Part shown: piece after piece, positions 54,619-64,000 of the stretch | How the letters are laid out: each line of letters opens with the position of its first letter | How positions within the stretch are numbered: position 1 is the first letter of the stretch | Assembly: GCF_014595975.1 (NCBI RefSeq) | Contig: NZ_JABWGQ010000039.1 | Span: 62,001-126,000 of the forward strand | Length of the DNA: 64,000 nucleotides | Reading direction: 5' to 3' | Source: Sphingopyxis sp. LK2115 | GTDB lineage: Bacteria > Pseudomonadota > Alphaproteobacteria > Sphingomonadales > Sphingomonadaceae | Notes under the pieces: generated by a model | Database searches by the model: none | What the model was told of the DNA's origin: nothing | The model's input: only the letters and a program-made list of their open reading frames with translations | Position numbers and translations under genes: made by a program

Positions 54619-56052
54619 ATGAGCACCGAAACGCACCTCAAGCAACATTATATCGGCGGCCGGTGGGTCGATTCGAAGGGCGGCAGGCTCCACCACGTCA
54701 TCAATCCCGCGACCGAGGAAGCGGCATCGACCGTCGTGCTCGGCACCGCCGCCGACGTCGACGACGCGGTGGCCGCGGCGCGCGAGGCCTTCAAAAGCTT
54801 TTCGCAGACGACGCGCGAGGAACGGCTGGAGCTTTTGAACCGCATCGTCGAGGAATATAAGAAGCGTGGGCCGGATCTTGCCAAATCGATGGCGGCCGAA
54901 ATGGGCGCGCCGGTCAGCTTTGCGGGCACCGCACAGGTCGGCGCCGGCATCGGCGGCTTCCTTGGCACGATCGCCGCGCTCAAGGATTTCAGCTTCAGCG
55001 AACAGCATGGCGCGAACAAGGTCGTATATGAACCGATCGGCGTCGTCGGCATGATTACCCCATGGAACTGGCCGCTCAACCAGATTGCGTTGAAGGTCGC
55101 TCCGGCGCTCGCTGCGGGCAACACGATGATCCTGAAACCGTCGGAGGAATGCCCCGGCAATGCGGTGATCTTTGCCGAGATTCTCGACGCCGCGGGCGTG
55201 CCGCCGGGCGTGTTCAATCTGGTTCAGGGCGACGGCCCGACCGTCGGCCACGCGATCAGCGCGCATCCGGGGATCGAGATGGTGAGCTTCACCGGATCGA
55301 CGCGCGCGGGCATCCTCGTCGCCAAGGCCGCCGCCGATACGGTGAAGCGCGTGCATCAGGAACTGGGCGGCAAGTCGCCGAACATCGTCCTGCCCGACGC
55401 CGACCTGGAAACGGTGCTGCCGCCGACGGTGCAGGGCGTGCTCGTCAACACCGGGCAAAGCTGCATCGCGCCGACGCGCATCCTTGTCCACAAGGAGCGC
55501 GAGGCCGAAGCGGTGGGGGTCATCAAGGCGATGTTCGATGGCACGCAAGTGGGCGATCCGATGAGCGAGGGCGGCCACATCGGCCCCGTCGTCAACAAGG
55601 CGCAGTTCGACAAGATCCAGGGGCTGATCCAGTCGGCGATCGACGAAGGCGCGCGCCTCGAAACGGGCGGCACCGGCCTGCCGTCGAACGTCAATCGCGG
55701 CTATTATGTCAAGCCGACGGTCTTTTCGGGCGTCACGCCCGACATGCGGATCGCGAGGGAAGAGATTTTCGGGCCCGTCGCGACGGTCATGGCCTATGAC
55801 ACGCTCGACGAAGCGGTCGAGATCGCCAACGACACCGAATATGGCCTGTCGGCGGTCGTGTCGGGCGACCCCGTCAAGGCCGCCGAAATCGCGCCGAAGC
55901 TGCGCGCCGGCATGGTCGCGGTGAACAGCTGGGGTCCGGGGCCGGGTGCGCCCTTCGGCGGCTACAAGGCATCGGGCAACGGCCGCGAAGGCGGGCTGTT
56001 CGGGCTGAAGGACTTTATGGAAGTGAAGGCGATCAGCGGGATTCCGGCCTGA
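54619..56052 (+). CDS. Aldehyde dehydrogenase family protein
   Basis: This NAD(P)-dependent aldehyde dehydrogenase has 477 residues, the normal size. The cofactor region (GMITPWNWPLNQIALKVAPAL), the general base Glu248 in QELGGKSPNIV, the catalytic Cys282 in NTGQSCIAPTRI and the late motif EEIFGPVATVM are intact. The substrate cannot be predicted; it is closest in style to enzymes annotated as betaine or aliphatic aldehyde dehydrogenases. It is a single-gene unit with a terminator downstream. Confidence 0.93.
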   Translation: MSTETHLKQHYIGGRWVDSKGGRLHHVINPATEEAASTVVLGTAADVDDAVAAAREAFKSFSQTTREERLELLNRIVEEYKKRGPDLAKSMAAEMGAPVSFAGTAQVGAGIGGFLGTIAALKDFSFSEQHGANKVVYEPIGVVGMITPWNWPLNQIALKVAPALAAGNTMILKPSEECPGNAVIFAEILDAAGVPPGVFNLVQGDGPTVGHAISAHPGIEMVSFTGSTRAGILVAKAAADTVKRVHQELGGKSPNIVLPDADLETVLPPTVQGVLVNTGQSCIAPTRILVHKEREAEAVGVIKAMFDGTQVGDPMSEGGHIGPVVNKAQFDKIQGLIQSAIDEGARLETGGTGLPSNVNRGYYVKPTVFSGVTPDMRIAREEIFGPVATVMAYDTLDEAVEIANDTEYGLSAVVSGDPVKAAEIAPKLRAGMVAVNSWGPGPGAPFGGYKASGNGREGGLFGLKDFMEVKAISGIPA

Positions 56053-56080
56053 CCCTGATCGGCAATAGCCAGTTGCTCGC

Positions 56081-56149
56081 GCGAAGGCGGGAGCCGATCA
56101 CCTGCCGGTTCCATCTTGCACCGACCGGGTGATGGCTTCGCGCCTTCGC
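56081..56149. repeat. Large imperfect palindrome, family A (copy 2)
   Basis: GCGAAGGCG (56081-56089) pairs with CGCCTTCGC (56141-56149), and nested ATCACC (56097-56102) pairs with GGTGAT (56128-56133). The outer arms and the GATCACC motif are shared with the copy at 3655-3737. Confidence 0.6.
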
Positions 56150-56184
56150 GGGGACATGGATCATTTTAACGTCAGAGGATCGAC

Positions 56185-56210
56185 CCCCTTCCGCTTGCGG
56201 AAGGGGTTTT
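56185..56210 (+). terminator. Rho-independent terminator after the aldehyde dehydrogenase gene
   Basis: CCCCTTCCGC and GCGGAAGGGG form a tight hairpin followed by TTTT. It lies about 130 bp after the dehydrogenase stop and just before argJ. Confidence 0.75.
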
Positions 56211-56242
56211 GCTTTGAAGCATTAACGATTATGCGCCCCGGC

Positions 56243-57469
56243 ATGACCACCCGTTCCCCGCTCGCCCCGGCGACTTTCCCCGACCTTCCCGAGATTGCCG
56301 GGGTGACGCGCCGCGTCGCGCGGGCGCGCTACAAGGACTGGGACCGCTGCGACCTGACTTTCATCGAGCTGGCGCCCGGCACCGCGGTTGCGGGGGTGTT
56401 CACGCGCAATGTCTGCTGCTCGTCCGAAGTCGAGCTGGGGCGCGAACAGGTGAAGCGCGGCGCCGCGCGCGCGCTGGTCGTCAATGCGGGCAACAGCAAT
56501 GCTTTCACCGGCTATCGCGGGCGCGAGGCGGTCGAGGCGATCATGGCGCAGGTCGCGGGGCATCTCGGCTGCGATGCCAGCGAGGTCTTCGTCAGCTCGA
56601 CCGGCGTGATCGGTGTGCCGTTGCCGAAAGACAAGGCGCGCGCGGGCGTCGCGGCGGCGCTGACCGCCGAACCCTGTTCGTGGGAAGTCGCGGCCGAAAC
56701 GATCGGCACCACCGACACCTTTGCCAAGGGATCGACCGCCAGCGCCATCGTTGGCGACCGCACCGTCCATGTGGCGGGTATCGTCAAGGGATCGGGGATG
56801 ATCGCGCCCGACATGGCGACGATGCTCGGCTATATCTTTACCGACGCCGCGGTGGCGCCCGCGCTGTTGCAGGCGATGCTGAACGAAGCGACCGGCGGGA
56901 CGTTCAATTCGATTACCGTCGACAGCGACACCTCGACCAGCGACACGGTGCTGCTGTTCGCGACGGGGCAGGCGGGCAATGCGATGCTCGCCTCTCGCGA
57001 CGACCCCGGCGCCGATGCGCTTTATGCGGCGATCCGGGAGGTCGCGCTTGACCTTGCGCATCAGGTCGTGCGCGACGGCGAAGGCGCGTCAAAGTTCATC
57101 GAGGTGCAGGTGACGGGGGCGGTGAGCGACGCCAGCGCCAGGCGCGTCGCGCTGTCCATCGCCAATTCGCCGCTGGTCAAAACCGCGATCGCGGGCGAGG
57201 ACGCGAACTGGGGCCGCGTCGTGATGGCGGTGGGCAAGGCGGGCGAGCCCGCCGACCGCGACCGCCTGGCGATCCGCTTTGGCGATCATTGGGTCGCCAA
57301 AGACGGGCTGCCGGTCGAAGGTTATGACGAGGCGCCGGTGGCAGCGCACCTCAAAGGGCAGGCGATCCGCGTCGGCGCCGACCTGGGCCTCGGCGAAGGC
57401 CGCGCGACGGTGTGGACGTGCGACCTGACGCACGGCTATATCAGCATCAACGCCGACTATCGGAGCTGA
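56243..57469 (+). CDS. argJ: Bifunctional glutamate N-acetyltransferase/amino-acid acetyltransferase
   Basis: ArgJ recycles the acetyl group from N-acetylornithine to glutamate in arginine synthesis. The 408-residue precursor should self-cleave at the conserved site seen as APDMATMLGYIF, giving Thr193 as the nucleophile of the beta chain. Other family blocks are present: VVNAGNSNAFTG, SSTGVIGVPLP, IVKGSGMIAPDM, SITVDSDTSTSD and the final THGYISINADYRS. The start at 56243 (MTTRSPLAP) fits homologues; an in-frame ATG at 56231 is nearly as good. The gene converges with trxA across a palindrome. Confidence 0.95.
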   Translation: MTTRSPLAPATFPDLPEIAGVTRRVARARYKDWDRCDLTFIELAPGTAVAGVFTRNVCCSSEVELGREQVKRGAARALVVNAGNSNAFTGYRGREAVEAIMAQVAGHLGCDASEVFVSSTGVIGVPLPKDKARAGVAAALTAEPCSWEVAAETIGTTDTFAKGSTASAIVGDRTVHVAGIVKGSGMIAPDMATMLGYIFTDAAVAPALLQAMLNEATGGTFNSITVDSDTSTSDTVLLFATGQAGNAMLASRDDPGADALYAAIREVALDLAHQVVRDGEGASKFIEVQVTGAVSDASARRVALSIANSPLVKTAIAGEDANWGRVVMAVGKAGEPADRDRLAIRFGDHWVAKDGLPVEGYDEAPVAAHLKGQAIRVGADLGLGEGRATVWTCDLTHGYISINADYRS

Positions 57470-57480
57470 GGCAAAAAAAG

Positions 57481-57516
57481 CCCGTTCGCATCTCGACTTC
57501 GCTCGACACGAACGGG
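57481..57516. terminator. Palindromic element between argJ and trxA, possible bidirectional terminator
   Basis: CCCGTTCG (57481-57488) and CGAACGGG (57509-57516) flank inner pairing TCGAC/GTCGA-type sequence. An A-run at 57473-57479 gives a T-run for the minus strand, so it can terminate trxA, and it sits 11 bp past the argJ stop. The same core recurs at 47989 and 4818 (family B). Confidence 0.6.
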
Positions 57517-57530
57517 ATTGCAGATGTCGT

Positions 57531-57851
57531 TTACAGCGCCGCTTCGAGCCAGCCCTTGAGCGCGCTTTTCGGCGCCGCGCCGACCTTGGTGTCGGCGATC
57601 TCGCCATTTTTGAACAGGATCATCGTCGGGATGCCGCGCACGCCATATTTGCTCGGCGCGTCGGGATGATCGTCGATGTTGAGCTTGGCGATGACGACCT
57701 TGCCCGCGAGCTCGTCCGAAATCTCTTCGAGCGCGGGGCCGATCATCTTGCAGGGACCGCACCATTCGGCCCAGAAATCGACAAGCACGGGGGTGTCGCT
57801 GTCGAGCACATCCGCCTGGAAGCTCGCGTCGGTGATGGCTTTGGTACCCAT
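57531..57851 (-). CDS. trxA: Thioredoxin
   Basis: The 106-residue protein is a classical thioredoxin: [18 protein letters not shown] with active cysteines 31 and 34, then [29 protein letters not shown] with the conserved cis-proline. It supplies electrons for ribonucleotide reductase, other reductases and DsbD. It lies 33 bp downstream of addA on the same strand, so it may be read from the addBA operon. Confidence 0.97.
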   Translation of the reverse strand: MGTKAITDASFQADVLDSDTPVLVDFWAEWCGPCKMIGPALEEISDELAGKVVIAKLNIDDHPDAPSKYGVRGIPTMILFKNGEIADTKVGAAPKSALKGWLEAAL

Positions 57852-57884
57852 GGTCTGAACTCCTGAAACTCGGTCGAGGCCAAG

Positions 57885-60800
57885 CTAAGGCGTCGGCGCG
57901 TCCGGCTCAAGGGCCGAACCGGGCAAATTCGCCTTGCTTGTCGGCAAGCCGGGCTTGTGCCCGTCGAGCAGCGCATCGTCGAGGCCGATCAACCGCGGCG
58001 CCGCAGTATAGAGCAGCGCCGCCGCGACGCGCCGACCGGGAAAAATCACCCGCAGCGCGTCGCGATACGCCGCCATCTGGCGCAGATAGGCGGGCTGGAC
58101 CTGGGCGGCGCTTTCGGGGACGTGGCGCCCGGTCTTGTAATCGATCACCGTTACGGCGTCGTCGGTGACCAGCAGCCGGTCGACGATCCCGGCGACCACG
58201 ACCCCGTCGACGACGGCCGACAGCGGCACTTCGGCAAGCGATCCCGGCCCGAACAGCGGCGCGTGCGCGGGATCGTCCAGCACCGCCAGCACTTTGTCCA
58301 CCATCGCCGCGCGCGCGCGCTCGTCCAGCGACGACGCCTGTGCCGCCAGCCAGCGCAGCGCCGCGGCGCGGCGGCGATCGGCGGCGACGGGCGGCAACCG
58401 CTCGAACAGCGCGTGGAGCAGCAGGCCGCGCGTCACTGCGGCGGCGCGCTCGCCTCCCTGCGGCGGCGCGGCGACATCGTCCTCGCCGAGCGCCGACGGG
58501 GCGAGCGGGCGCGGCGGGCGCGCCTCATCGGGGGCCATGCGGTGCAGCCAATCGGGCAGGGGCGCCGCCCCGCGCGCAGCTGTTTTCCCCTTTTTCGCCT
58601 GCGGCGCCCAGCGCCCGGCGTTGACGCGGTGCACGCGGCGACGGCTCCAGATGGCGCCGCCGTCCTCCCAGTCGCGCCCCAGCCGGTCGAGCGCGCCCGA
58701 TACCGCGCTATGCCAGCTCGACTCGGGAACGCTGCGCTCGGCGGTCCTGGTGACGCCGGCGACCACCAGAATCTCCTCGGCGCGGGTCATCGCGACATAG
58801 AAGAGCCGCCAATGCTCCTCGCTCGCCGCCGCCCTGGCCTTCGCATGGGCATCGGCCAGCGCGCCGTGCCGCTCGTCGGCGCCGACCGGATAGACGGGCA
58901 GTTTTTCCCACGCCGCGACATCGACGGTGAAGGGGCGACGGTCAAAGCTGTCGTCGTCGGTTGCATCGGCGAGGATCACGATCGGCGCCTGCAATCCTTT
59001 CGAGCCGTGGACGGTCATCACGCGCACAACATCGCTGCGCGCCTCGGTCTGGCGCTTGATGTCGGCGGCGCTGCCCTCGATCTCGGCCAGGAAACCGAGC
59101 AGCGAGACGGTCTTGCGCGATTCGAACGCCAGCGCCTGATTCAGCAGCTCGTCGATCGGGTCGCGCGCCTCGCGCCCCAGCCGCGCGTAAAGCTTGCGCC
59201 GCCCGTCGATCGGGCCGGACAGGATGGTTTCGAGGAAGCGGAACGGCGTCATATAGTCGGCCATCGCAAGCAATCCGCCCAGCGCCTCCATCGTCGCGGG
59301 CGGCATGGCGTCGCGATGCGCGCGCAGATGCGCCCACAGCGAGGCGCGGCCACGATCCTGCGTGCGATCGTATAGTTCATCCTGCGTCCAGCCGATCAGC
59401 GGCGACACGAGCAGCGCGGCGAGGTTCAGGTCGTCGTGCGGCTGCACGGCAAAGCGCATCGCCGCCATCAGATCCTGCACGCCGAGCGGCTGCGTCAAGG
59501 CGAAGCGGTCGACCCCCGCGACGGGGACGTGCAGCGCCTGCAACCGCGCGACGATCCGCGCCGCCAGATCGCGACGGCGGCGCACGAGGATCATCACGTC
59601 GCCCGGCGCGACGGGGCGGCCGTCCTTGCCGTTCGCGATCCAGTCCTGCACTTCGGCGGCGATCGCCTTTGCGAGCCGCATGCTCGCGGGATCGCGCGCG
59701 GGTGCGGTGGCATGGCCGCCGTCCATGGCCGCGTCATCGGCCGCTTCGTCGGCCTCCTCGGCTGCCCTCAGCGCCTTGCCGACCGGCAGCGGCTCCCACA
59801 GTTCGACCTGCCCGGCGTGCGCGTCGCGGTAGGGACGGTGCGGCGGCTCCTTTCCGTCAAGCCCCATCAGCGCGGCGCCGCCCGCCGCGAGCCAGGCGTC
59901 GGCGACCTCCAGCACTGCGGGGGTCGAACGATAGTTGGATATCAGGTCGACCGCCTCGAAATCCTGCCCCGCGCGTTCGCCAAGCGCATGAAAAAGGTCG
60001 CGCGCGCTGGCAAAGGCCCTGGGATCGGTGCCCTGAAAGCCAAAGATCGCCTGTTTGCGATCGCCGACGGTGAACAAGGTGCGCGCGCGTTCGACGTCGT
60101 TGCCATGCACGGCGAAAAACTCTTCGGCGAGCGACAGGACGATCCCCCATTGGCGCATGTTCGTGTCCTGCGCCTCGTCGACCAATATATGATCGGTGCG
60201 CTGGTCGAGCTTGAAGCGCACCCATTCGCCAAAACCGCTGACGCGCAGCAACGAACCCGCAAGGGTGATGAGGTCATCGAAATCGGCAAGCCCCTGGTCA
60301 CGCTTGGCGAGCGCATAGGCTTCGGCGAAGCGGCTGCCCAGCTTCCACGCCGCCGCCAGTTCGTCGGCGACGCGCATCGCCGTCGCGGTCGCGCGCAGCG
60401 CCGACGCCGCCTCGACAATCCGCACCGCGCTGTCGACGCAGTCGTTCATCTGGCCTTTGTCGCCCGCATATTCGGCCCGCAGATTGCCATCGCCTTTATG
60501 GAAACGGCTGATAAGTTTGTCCAGCATTGCGGCGCGCGCCGCCGCATCGCCCATCATCCAGCCGACCATGACGTCCGAATGGGCGAGCCCGGTCTTCGTC
60601 CCCCACGCGGCGCCGCTCGCCGCCACCGCCTTGATATCCGCGTCGGCGATCGCGCCACCGGCAAGCTGGTCGGTCATCCACCCATCGGGATCGCCGACGG
60701 GCAGGTCGAAAGCGGCGCGCAGATCGTGCGCCGCAGGCGGCAGCAGCGCGTTCGGCCCGCCGAACACCGACGCGCAGCGCGACAGAAAGCCGATCGCGGC

Positions 60801-61397
60801 GTCGGTGCCGAGCCGACGCGCCAGCGCCGCGGCCGCCGCGCGCAGCGCCGCCTGTTCCTCGCCCGGCAAGTCGAGCAAGTCGCCGAGCACCTGCCGCTGA
60901 AGCGCGCCCGCCTCATCCTCCTCGATCGCGCGAAATCCGGGAAGCAGCTTTGCCTCCAGGGGAAAGCTCGCAAGCAGCGTCTGACAGAAACTGTGGATCG
61001 TCTGGACGCGGATCGCGCCGCCGGGGCTGTCGATCACGGTCGCGAATAGTGCGCGCGCGCGGGCGACCAGCGCGGGCACGCCCCGGTCATAGCCGAGCAG
61101 GTCGAGGTCGATACCCAGCGCCTGAAGGTCGAGCCGCAATTCGCGTTCGTCCATCCGCACCCACATCGCCAGCCGTTCGTGGATGCGATGCGCCATTTCG
61201 GCGGCGCCCGCCTTGGTGAAGGTGATGCACAGGATCGCATCCGGCGATACGCCATCGAGCAGCAGGCGCAGCACGCGCGCCGACAGCACCTGCGTCTTGC
61301 CCGTTCCCGCCGACGCGCCGAGCCAGACGTGGCGCGCGGGATCGGCGGCGGCGCGCTGATGCGGATCGAGCGTTGCGAGCGGCGCGGGGCGGGTCAT
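57885..61397 (-). CDS. addA: Double-strand break repair helicase-nuclease AddA
   Basis: This is the UvrD-type helicase subunit of the AddAB recombination complex, 1170 residues. Helicase motifs are in order: Walker A LGASAGTGKTQVLSARVLRL near residue 30, CITFTKAGAAEMAHR, the DEAQD Walker B motif (HILVDEAQDTN), FTVGDRKQAIFGFQG, and VMTVHGSKGLQAPIV. The C-terminal RecB-like nuclease has the AVTVIDYKTGRHVP motif. AddAB processes double-strand ends for RecA loading. The ATG at 61397 overlaps the addB stop (ATGA), as is usual; an upstream start at 61424 would lie within addB. Confidence 0.95.
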   Translation of the reverse strand: MTRPAPLATLDPHQRAAADPARHVWLGASAGTGKTQVLSARVLRLLLDGVSPDAILCITFTKAGAAEMAHRIHERLAMWVRMDERELRLDLQALGIDLDLLGYDRGVPALVARARALFATVIDSPGGAIRVQTIHSFCQTLLASFPLEAKLLPGFRAIEEDEAGALQRQVLGDLLDLPGEEQAALRAAAAALARRLGTDAAIGFLSRCASVFGGPNALLPPAAHDLRAAFDLPVGDPDGWMTDQLAGGAIADADIKAVAASGAAWGTKTGLAHSDVMVGWMMGDAAARAAMLDKLISRFHKGDGNLRAEYAGDKGQMNDCVDSAVRIVEAASALRATATAMRVADELAAAWKLGSRFAEAYALAKRDQGLADFDDLITLAGSLLRVSGFGEWVRFKLDQRTDHILVDEAQDTNMRQWGIVLSLAEEFFAVHGNDVERARTLFTVGDRKQAIFGFQGTDPRAFASARDLFHALGERAGQDFEAVDLISNYRSTPAVLEVADAWLAAGGAALMGLDGKEPPHRPYRDAHAGQVELWEPLPVGKALRAAEEADEAADDAAMDGGHATAPARDPASMRLAKAIAAEVQDWIANGKDGRPVAPGDVMILVRRRRDLAARIVARLQALHVPVAGVDRFALTQPLGVQDLMAAMRFAVQPHDDLNLAALLVSPLIGWTQDELYDRTQDRGRASLWAHLRAHRDAMPPATMEALGGLLAMADYMTPFRFLETILSGPIDGRRKLYARLGREARDPIDELLNQALAFESRKTVSLLGFLAEIEGSAADIKRQTEARSDVVRVMTVHGSKGLQAPIVILADATDDDSFDRRPFTVDVAAWEKLPVYPVGADERHGALADAHAKARAAASEEHWRLFYVAMTRAEEILVVAGVTRTAERSVPESSWHSAVSGALDRLGRDWEDGGAIWSRRRVHRVNAGRWAPQAKKGKTAARGAAPLPDWLHRMAPDEARPPRPLAPSALGEDDVAAPPQGGERAAAVTRGLLLHALFERLPPVAADRRRAAALRWLAAQASSLDERARAAMVDKVLAVLDDPAHAPLFGPGSLAEVPLSAVVDGVVVAGIVDRLLVTDDAVTVIDYKTGRHVPESAAQVQPAYLRQMAAYRDALRVIFPGRRVAAALLYTAAPRLIGLDDALLDGHKPGLPTSKANLPGSALEPDAPTP

Positions 61398-64000
61398 ATA
61401 TCCTCCTCGCCGCGCCCGAACCATTCGTCGCGGCGCATCAGCTGGTCGTAATCGCCGTAAGTCGCGTTATCCCCCGGCGCAAAGGGCGCGTCGCCGAACA
61501 GAAATCGCCGGGCCAGATCGGCAAGCGCGTCGGCGGCATGATCGACCGCCTCCGCAGCGCTTTTGAGGCCGCTGCGCGGGCCATAGGTCGATGAAATCTT
61601 GCCCGCGCCGCCCGCCTTGCGGTCGGGCTGCAGGCTCCAATACTCGAGGGCGGCGACGTCGGCCGCATCGATGCCCTTCATCCCGCCTCGCTGCGCGATC
61701 AGGCCCAGCAGCCCGAGTTGATTGTCGAGCCTGTCGAACGCCGCCTTGGCGCTCGGCGCCTTGCCTGTCTTGTAATCGACGATCGCGAGGCGTCCGTCGG
61801 GCATCCGGTCGATGCGGTCGGCCGTGCCGCTGAGCGTGACGCCATCGAGCGCGATCTCGCCCCACGCCTCGGCCTTCAGCGCCGAGCGGCCCTCCGCCTC
61901 GATCAGCTGCCGCGCTGCCCAGCGCAGCGCGGGTTCGATGCGCGGCAGCCAGAAGGCGCGTGCGATTGCGTCGAGCGCGGGATCGTCGCGCAGCGCCGCC
62001 AGTTCGGCCTCGAACGCCGCTGCGCCCGCCCCGGCGCGCACCCATCGTTCAAACAACGCATGGACCCGCGTGCCGCGCCAGCGTGGATCCGGCGCGGCGC
62101 TGAGCGGCGCGAGCGGCGACAGGCCGAGAATCTGGTTGGCATAATAGGCAAAGGGATCGCGGGCCAGCCGGTCGACCGCGGTGACGCTGATCCGCCGTGG
62201 GCGCCGGTCGGCGGGCGGGGCGGGGCGGGGCCTTGCGGCCGGCTGCACCGCACCCGCGGGCAGGTCGATGCGCGCGGCGAGTTCGGTCAACGGCGCGCCG
62301 TCCGGCGCGGGCTGCGGAAGTTCGCCCGCCAGCGCCGCCAGCCGCAGCCAGAAGCGCGAGGCGACCGCCGGGTCGCCGCCGCTGCGCAATGCGCGCGTCA
62401 TGACGATTTCGCTCGCCCCCAGCGCCCCCGCGAAATCGTGCGCCGCCATCCCCTGCTGCCGTTCGGCGGCGGGCAGGCCGATCAGGCGGCGAATGCCGGG
62501 CGCAAGCCAGGGGTCGGGCTGTGTCGCGGGCGGCCATCGCCCTTCGTCAAGACCGCCGAGGATCATCAGGTCGGCGCGCTGGAGCCGCGCTTCGAGCAGC
62601 CCCCAGATGAACAGCCGGGGGTGCCCGCCATAGGGAGGCCGGACGCTCGTCTCGCCAAGCAACTGGCCAAGCATCGCGGGAAAATCGGCAGGGTCGATGT
62701 GCGCCGGACCCGCGCCGCGCGCGAGCGTCCAGCGGTCGAACAGCGCGGCGAGCATCCGCCCGGCGGACCCCGTCCACACCGCCTCGCCGGTCAGCCATTC
62801 GAGCGCATCCCGCAACGCCGAAAGCAGGCAGTCGGGCGCCACCGGCGGCCCGGCGAAGGGCGCGAGCATGGGGGCGAACGCCCCGCTTACGTCCTGCCAC
62901 CACGGCGTCAGTCCGACGGCGAGCGCATGACCGCGCGCGTCGCGATCGGCGGCGAGTGTTGCGATCCGCGCCGACACGCCCGCCCAGCCAGGCGCGAGGC
63001 CCGGTTCGCGCAGCAGCAGATCGAGCCGCCGCACCGCATCGAGCCAGTCGGTCCGCCCTTCACCCTTGCGGACAAGCGGGTGCCCGAACAGCGCGATCAG
63101 CGCAACCGGATCGAAACCCGCCGCCAGTTCGGCGAGCAGCAGCGCAAGCGCACCGGGCGGCGTGCGCGCCAGCGGCTGGCCCGCGCTGTCGTCGACGGTG
63201 ATCCCCCAGCGCGCGAGCGCGGCGGCGACGCGCTCGGCCAGCGCGCGGTCCGGCGTGACCAGCGCCGCGGTGCGCCCCGGCGTTTCGATCGCGTGGCGCA
63301 TCAGCAGCGCTATTCCCTGCGCCTCCTGTCCATCGTCGGCAAAGGTCGCGCCCGCGATCCCGGCGGTCGCGGGTTTGACGTCGCCCGCCGTCTGCCACTG
63401 CGCGGTATAGTCGGCGGGCGCGAACAGCAGCGAAATGAAGGGCGTGCGCGCCTCCGGGCCGTCGAAGGGCGAGGACGACGCCCATTCGGCAACCTCTTCG
63501 CGCGCAACACCCATGCGGTCGAGCAGCAGCTTCAGATGATATTGCGGATGGGTTTCCAGCGGGCGCGCCGCATGGTCGGCATCGCGTCGGGTTGGACCCA
63601 GCGCATCCCATTCCGCCTTCGCCATGGCGGTGTCGAGGCCGGGGAGCACGACCATGCCCCGCGCCATGTCGGCGACGGCGCGCAACAATCGCACGACCGC
63701 GGGCGCGGCGGTTGTGACACCCGCCGCGACGACGAAACGCGCGGGCGGCGCCGTTCGCCATGCGGCCGCCACACGGTCGAGCATCGCGTTGCGACGCGCG
63801 GCGCGGTCGATATGTCCCGTCGCCGCGAGCACTTCGGGCCAATGATCGACGAGCAGCCGCAGCCGCGCGAGCGATGCGCGCCAATGGTCGGCAAAGGCGC
63901 CGAGGTCGAGGTCGACGAGCGCCGACGCCGGAATCTCTTCATAATGAAGCTGGTCGATCACGCGCGCCAGGCCGCCCGCGAGATGAAAGGCGGCGGCCCC
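61394..64000 (-). CDS. addB: Double-strand break repair protein AddB (5' truncated by window)
   Basis: The frame stays open to base 64000, so the N-terminus lies outside; 868 C-terminal residues are visible. The sequence fits alphaproteobacterial AddB: an inactive helicase-like body (LLTR-type segments such as LFAPADYTAQWQ, AALVTPDRALAERVAAALARWG, LMILGGLDEGRWPP) and a C-terminal PD-(D/E)XK nuclease with RLAIVDYKTGKAPS, plus QLGLLGLIAQRGG. It partners AddA, whose gene starts within the addB stop codon. Confidence 0.94.
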   Translation of the reverse strand, partial: GAAAFHLAGGLARVIDQLHYEEIPASALVDLDLGAFADHWRASLARLRLLVDHWPEVLAATGHIDRAARRNAMLDRVAAAWRTAPPARFVVAAGVTTAAPAVVRLLRAVADMARGMVVLPGLDTAMAKAEWDALGPTRRDADHAARPLETHPQYHLKLLLDRMGVAREEVAEWASSSPFDGPEARTPFISLLFAPADYTAQWQTAGDVKPATAGIAGATFADDGQEAQGIALLMRHAIETPGRTAALVTPDRALAERVAAALARWGITVDDSAGQPLARTPPGALALLLAELAAGFDPVALIALFGHPLVRKGEGRTDWLDAVRRLDLLLREPGLAPGWAGVSARIATLAADRDARGHALAVGLTPWWQDVSGAFAPMLAPFAGPPVAPDCLLSALRDALEWLTGEAVWTGSAGRMLAALFDRWTLARGAGPAHIDPADFPAMLGQLLGETSVRPPYGGHPRLFIWGLLEARLQRADLMILGGLDEGRWPPATQPDPWLAPGIRRLIGLPAAERQQGMAAHDFAGALGASEIVMTRALRSGGDPAVASRFWLRLAALAGELPQPAPDGAPLTELAARIDLPAGAVQPAARPRPAPPADRRPRRISVTAVDRLARDPFAYYANQILGLSPLAPLSAAPDPRWRGTRVHALFERWVRAGAGAAAFEAELAALRDDPALDAIARAFWLPRIEPALRWAARQLIEAEGRSALKAEAWGEIALDGVTLSGTADRIDRMPDGRLAIVDYKTGKAPSAKAAFDRLDNQLGLLGLIAQRGGMKGIDAADVAALEYWSLQPDRKAGGAGKISSTYGPRSGLKSAAEAVDHAADALADLARRFLFGDAPFAPGDNATYGDYDQLMRRDEWFGRGEEDI

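Noticed and set aside
57957..61049. Plus-strand frames of about 470 and 540 codons opposite addA
   Set aside because: All AddA helicase and nuclease motifs are on the minus strand; the antisense frames are GC-driven shadows.

Overview
The window is GC-rich chromosomal DNA of an alphaproteobacterium. The gene content (methionine synthase split into two adjacent genes, adjacent glnB-glnA with a sigma-54-type promoter, addB-addA-trxA followed by convergent argJ, TspO and UbiK genes, short dispersed palindromes of the CGTTCGTGTCGAGCGAAG type) points to the Sphingomonadales, probably Sphingopyxis or a close relative. That assignment is inference from gene order and protein style, not from a database search. 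Both ends are cut inside genes: the homocysteine-methyltransferase half of MetH at the left and addB at the right.

Left core region (1-13.8 kb): split metH; a secreted beta-helix protein; a leftward run dsbD-tlyA-tspO-ubiK-ybjN; a rightward pair of a secreted alkaline-phosphatase-superfamily enzyme and proC; a MarR regulator divergent from a branched-chain aminotransferase; and a tRNA-Gln(UUG).

Central accessory region (about 13.8-46.9 kb): two neighbouring type I secretion loci. Locus 1 has a leftward operon of a 3127-residue adhesin, a TolC-family channel, an ABC transporter with a degenerate C39-like domain, a SleB-type cell-wall hydrolase and an HlyD adaptor. The last three junctions (channel to ABC, ABC to hydrolase, hydrolase to HlyD) are 4-nt overlaps. 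Beside it lie a LuxR-type regulator with a defective receiver pocket and a LapG-like periplasmic cysteine protease. The adhesin carries a PAAG motif at residues 96-99, where LapA-type adhesins have their LapG cleavage site, so this looks like a cleavable, cell-anchored surface adhesin of the LapA/LapG class. No LapD-like c-di-GMP receptor is in the window. An M23 peptidase gene and a strikingly AT-rich leader lie upstream of the adhesin. Locus 2 has a stand-alone RTX protein of 729 residues with a Rho-independent terminator, a second TolC-family channel, and a divergent operon LuxR - ABC - HlyD - Omp85-type outer-membrane barrel. It is followed by an XRE regulator and a convergent gene that fuses a Cys-less redoxin domain to a prolyl-4-hydroxylase-like oxygenase.

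Right core region (46.9-64 kb): trxB, a methyltransferase, trhO, glnB-glnA behind a near-consensus sigma-54 promoter, two small lipoproteins, a PQQ-type sugar dehydrogenase lipoprotein, an aldehyde dehydrogenase, argJ, trxA, and addA/addB recombination nuclease genes.

The most interesting part is the central region: two type I exporters, one giant cleavable adhesin, one RTX protein, two peptidoglycan-active enzymes and an Omp85 barrel packed together. This suggests a surface-layer or biofilm-attachment system in which secretion, wall remodelling and proteolytic release are genetically linked.
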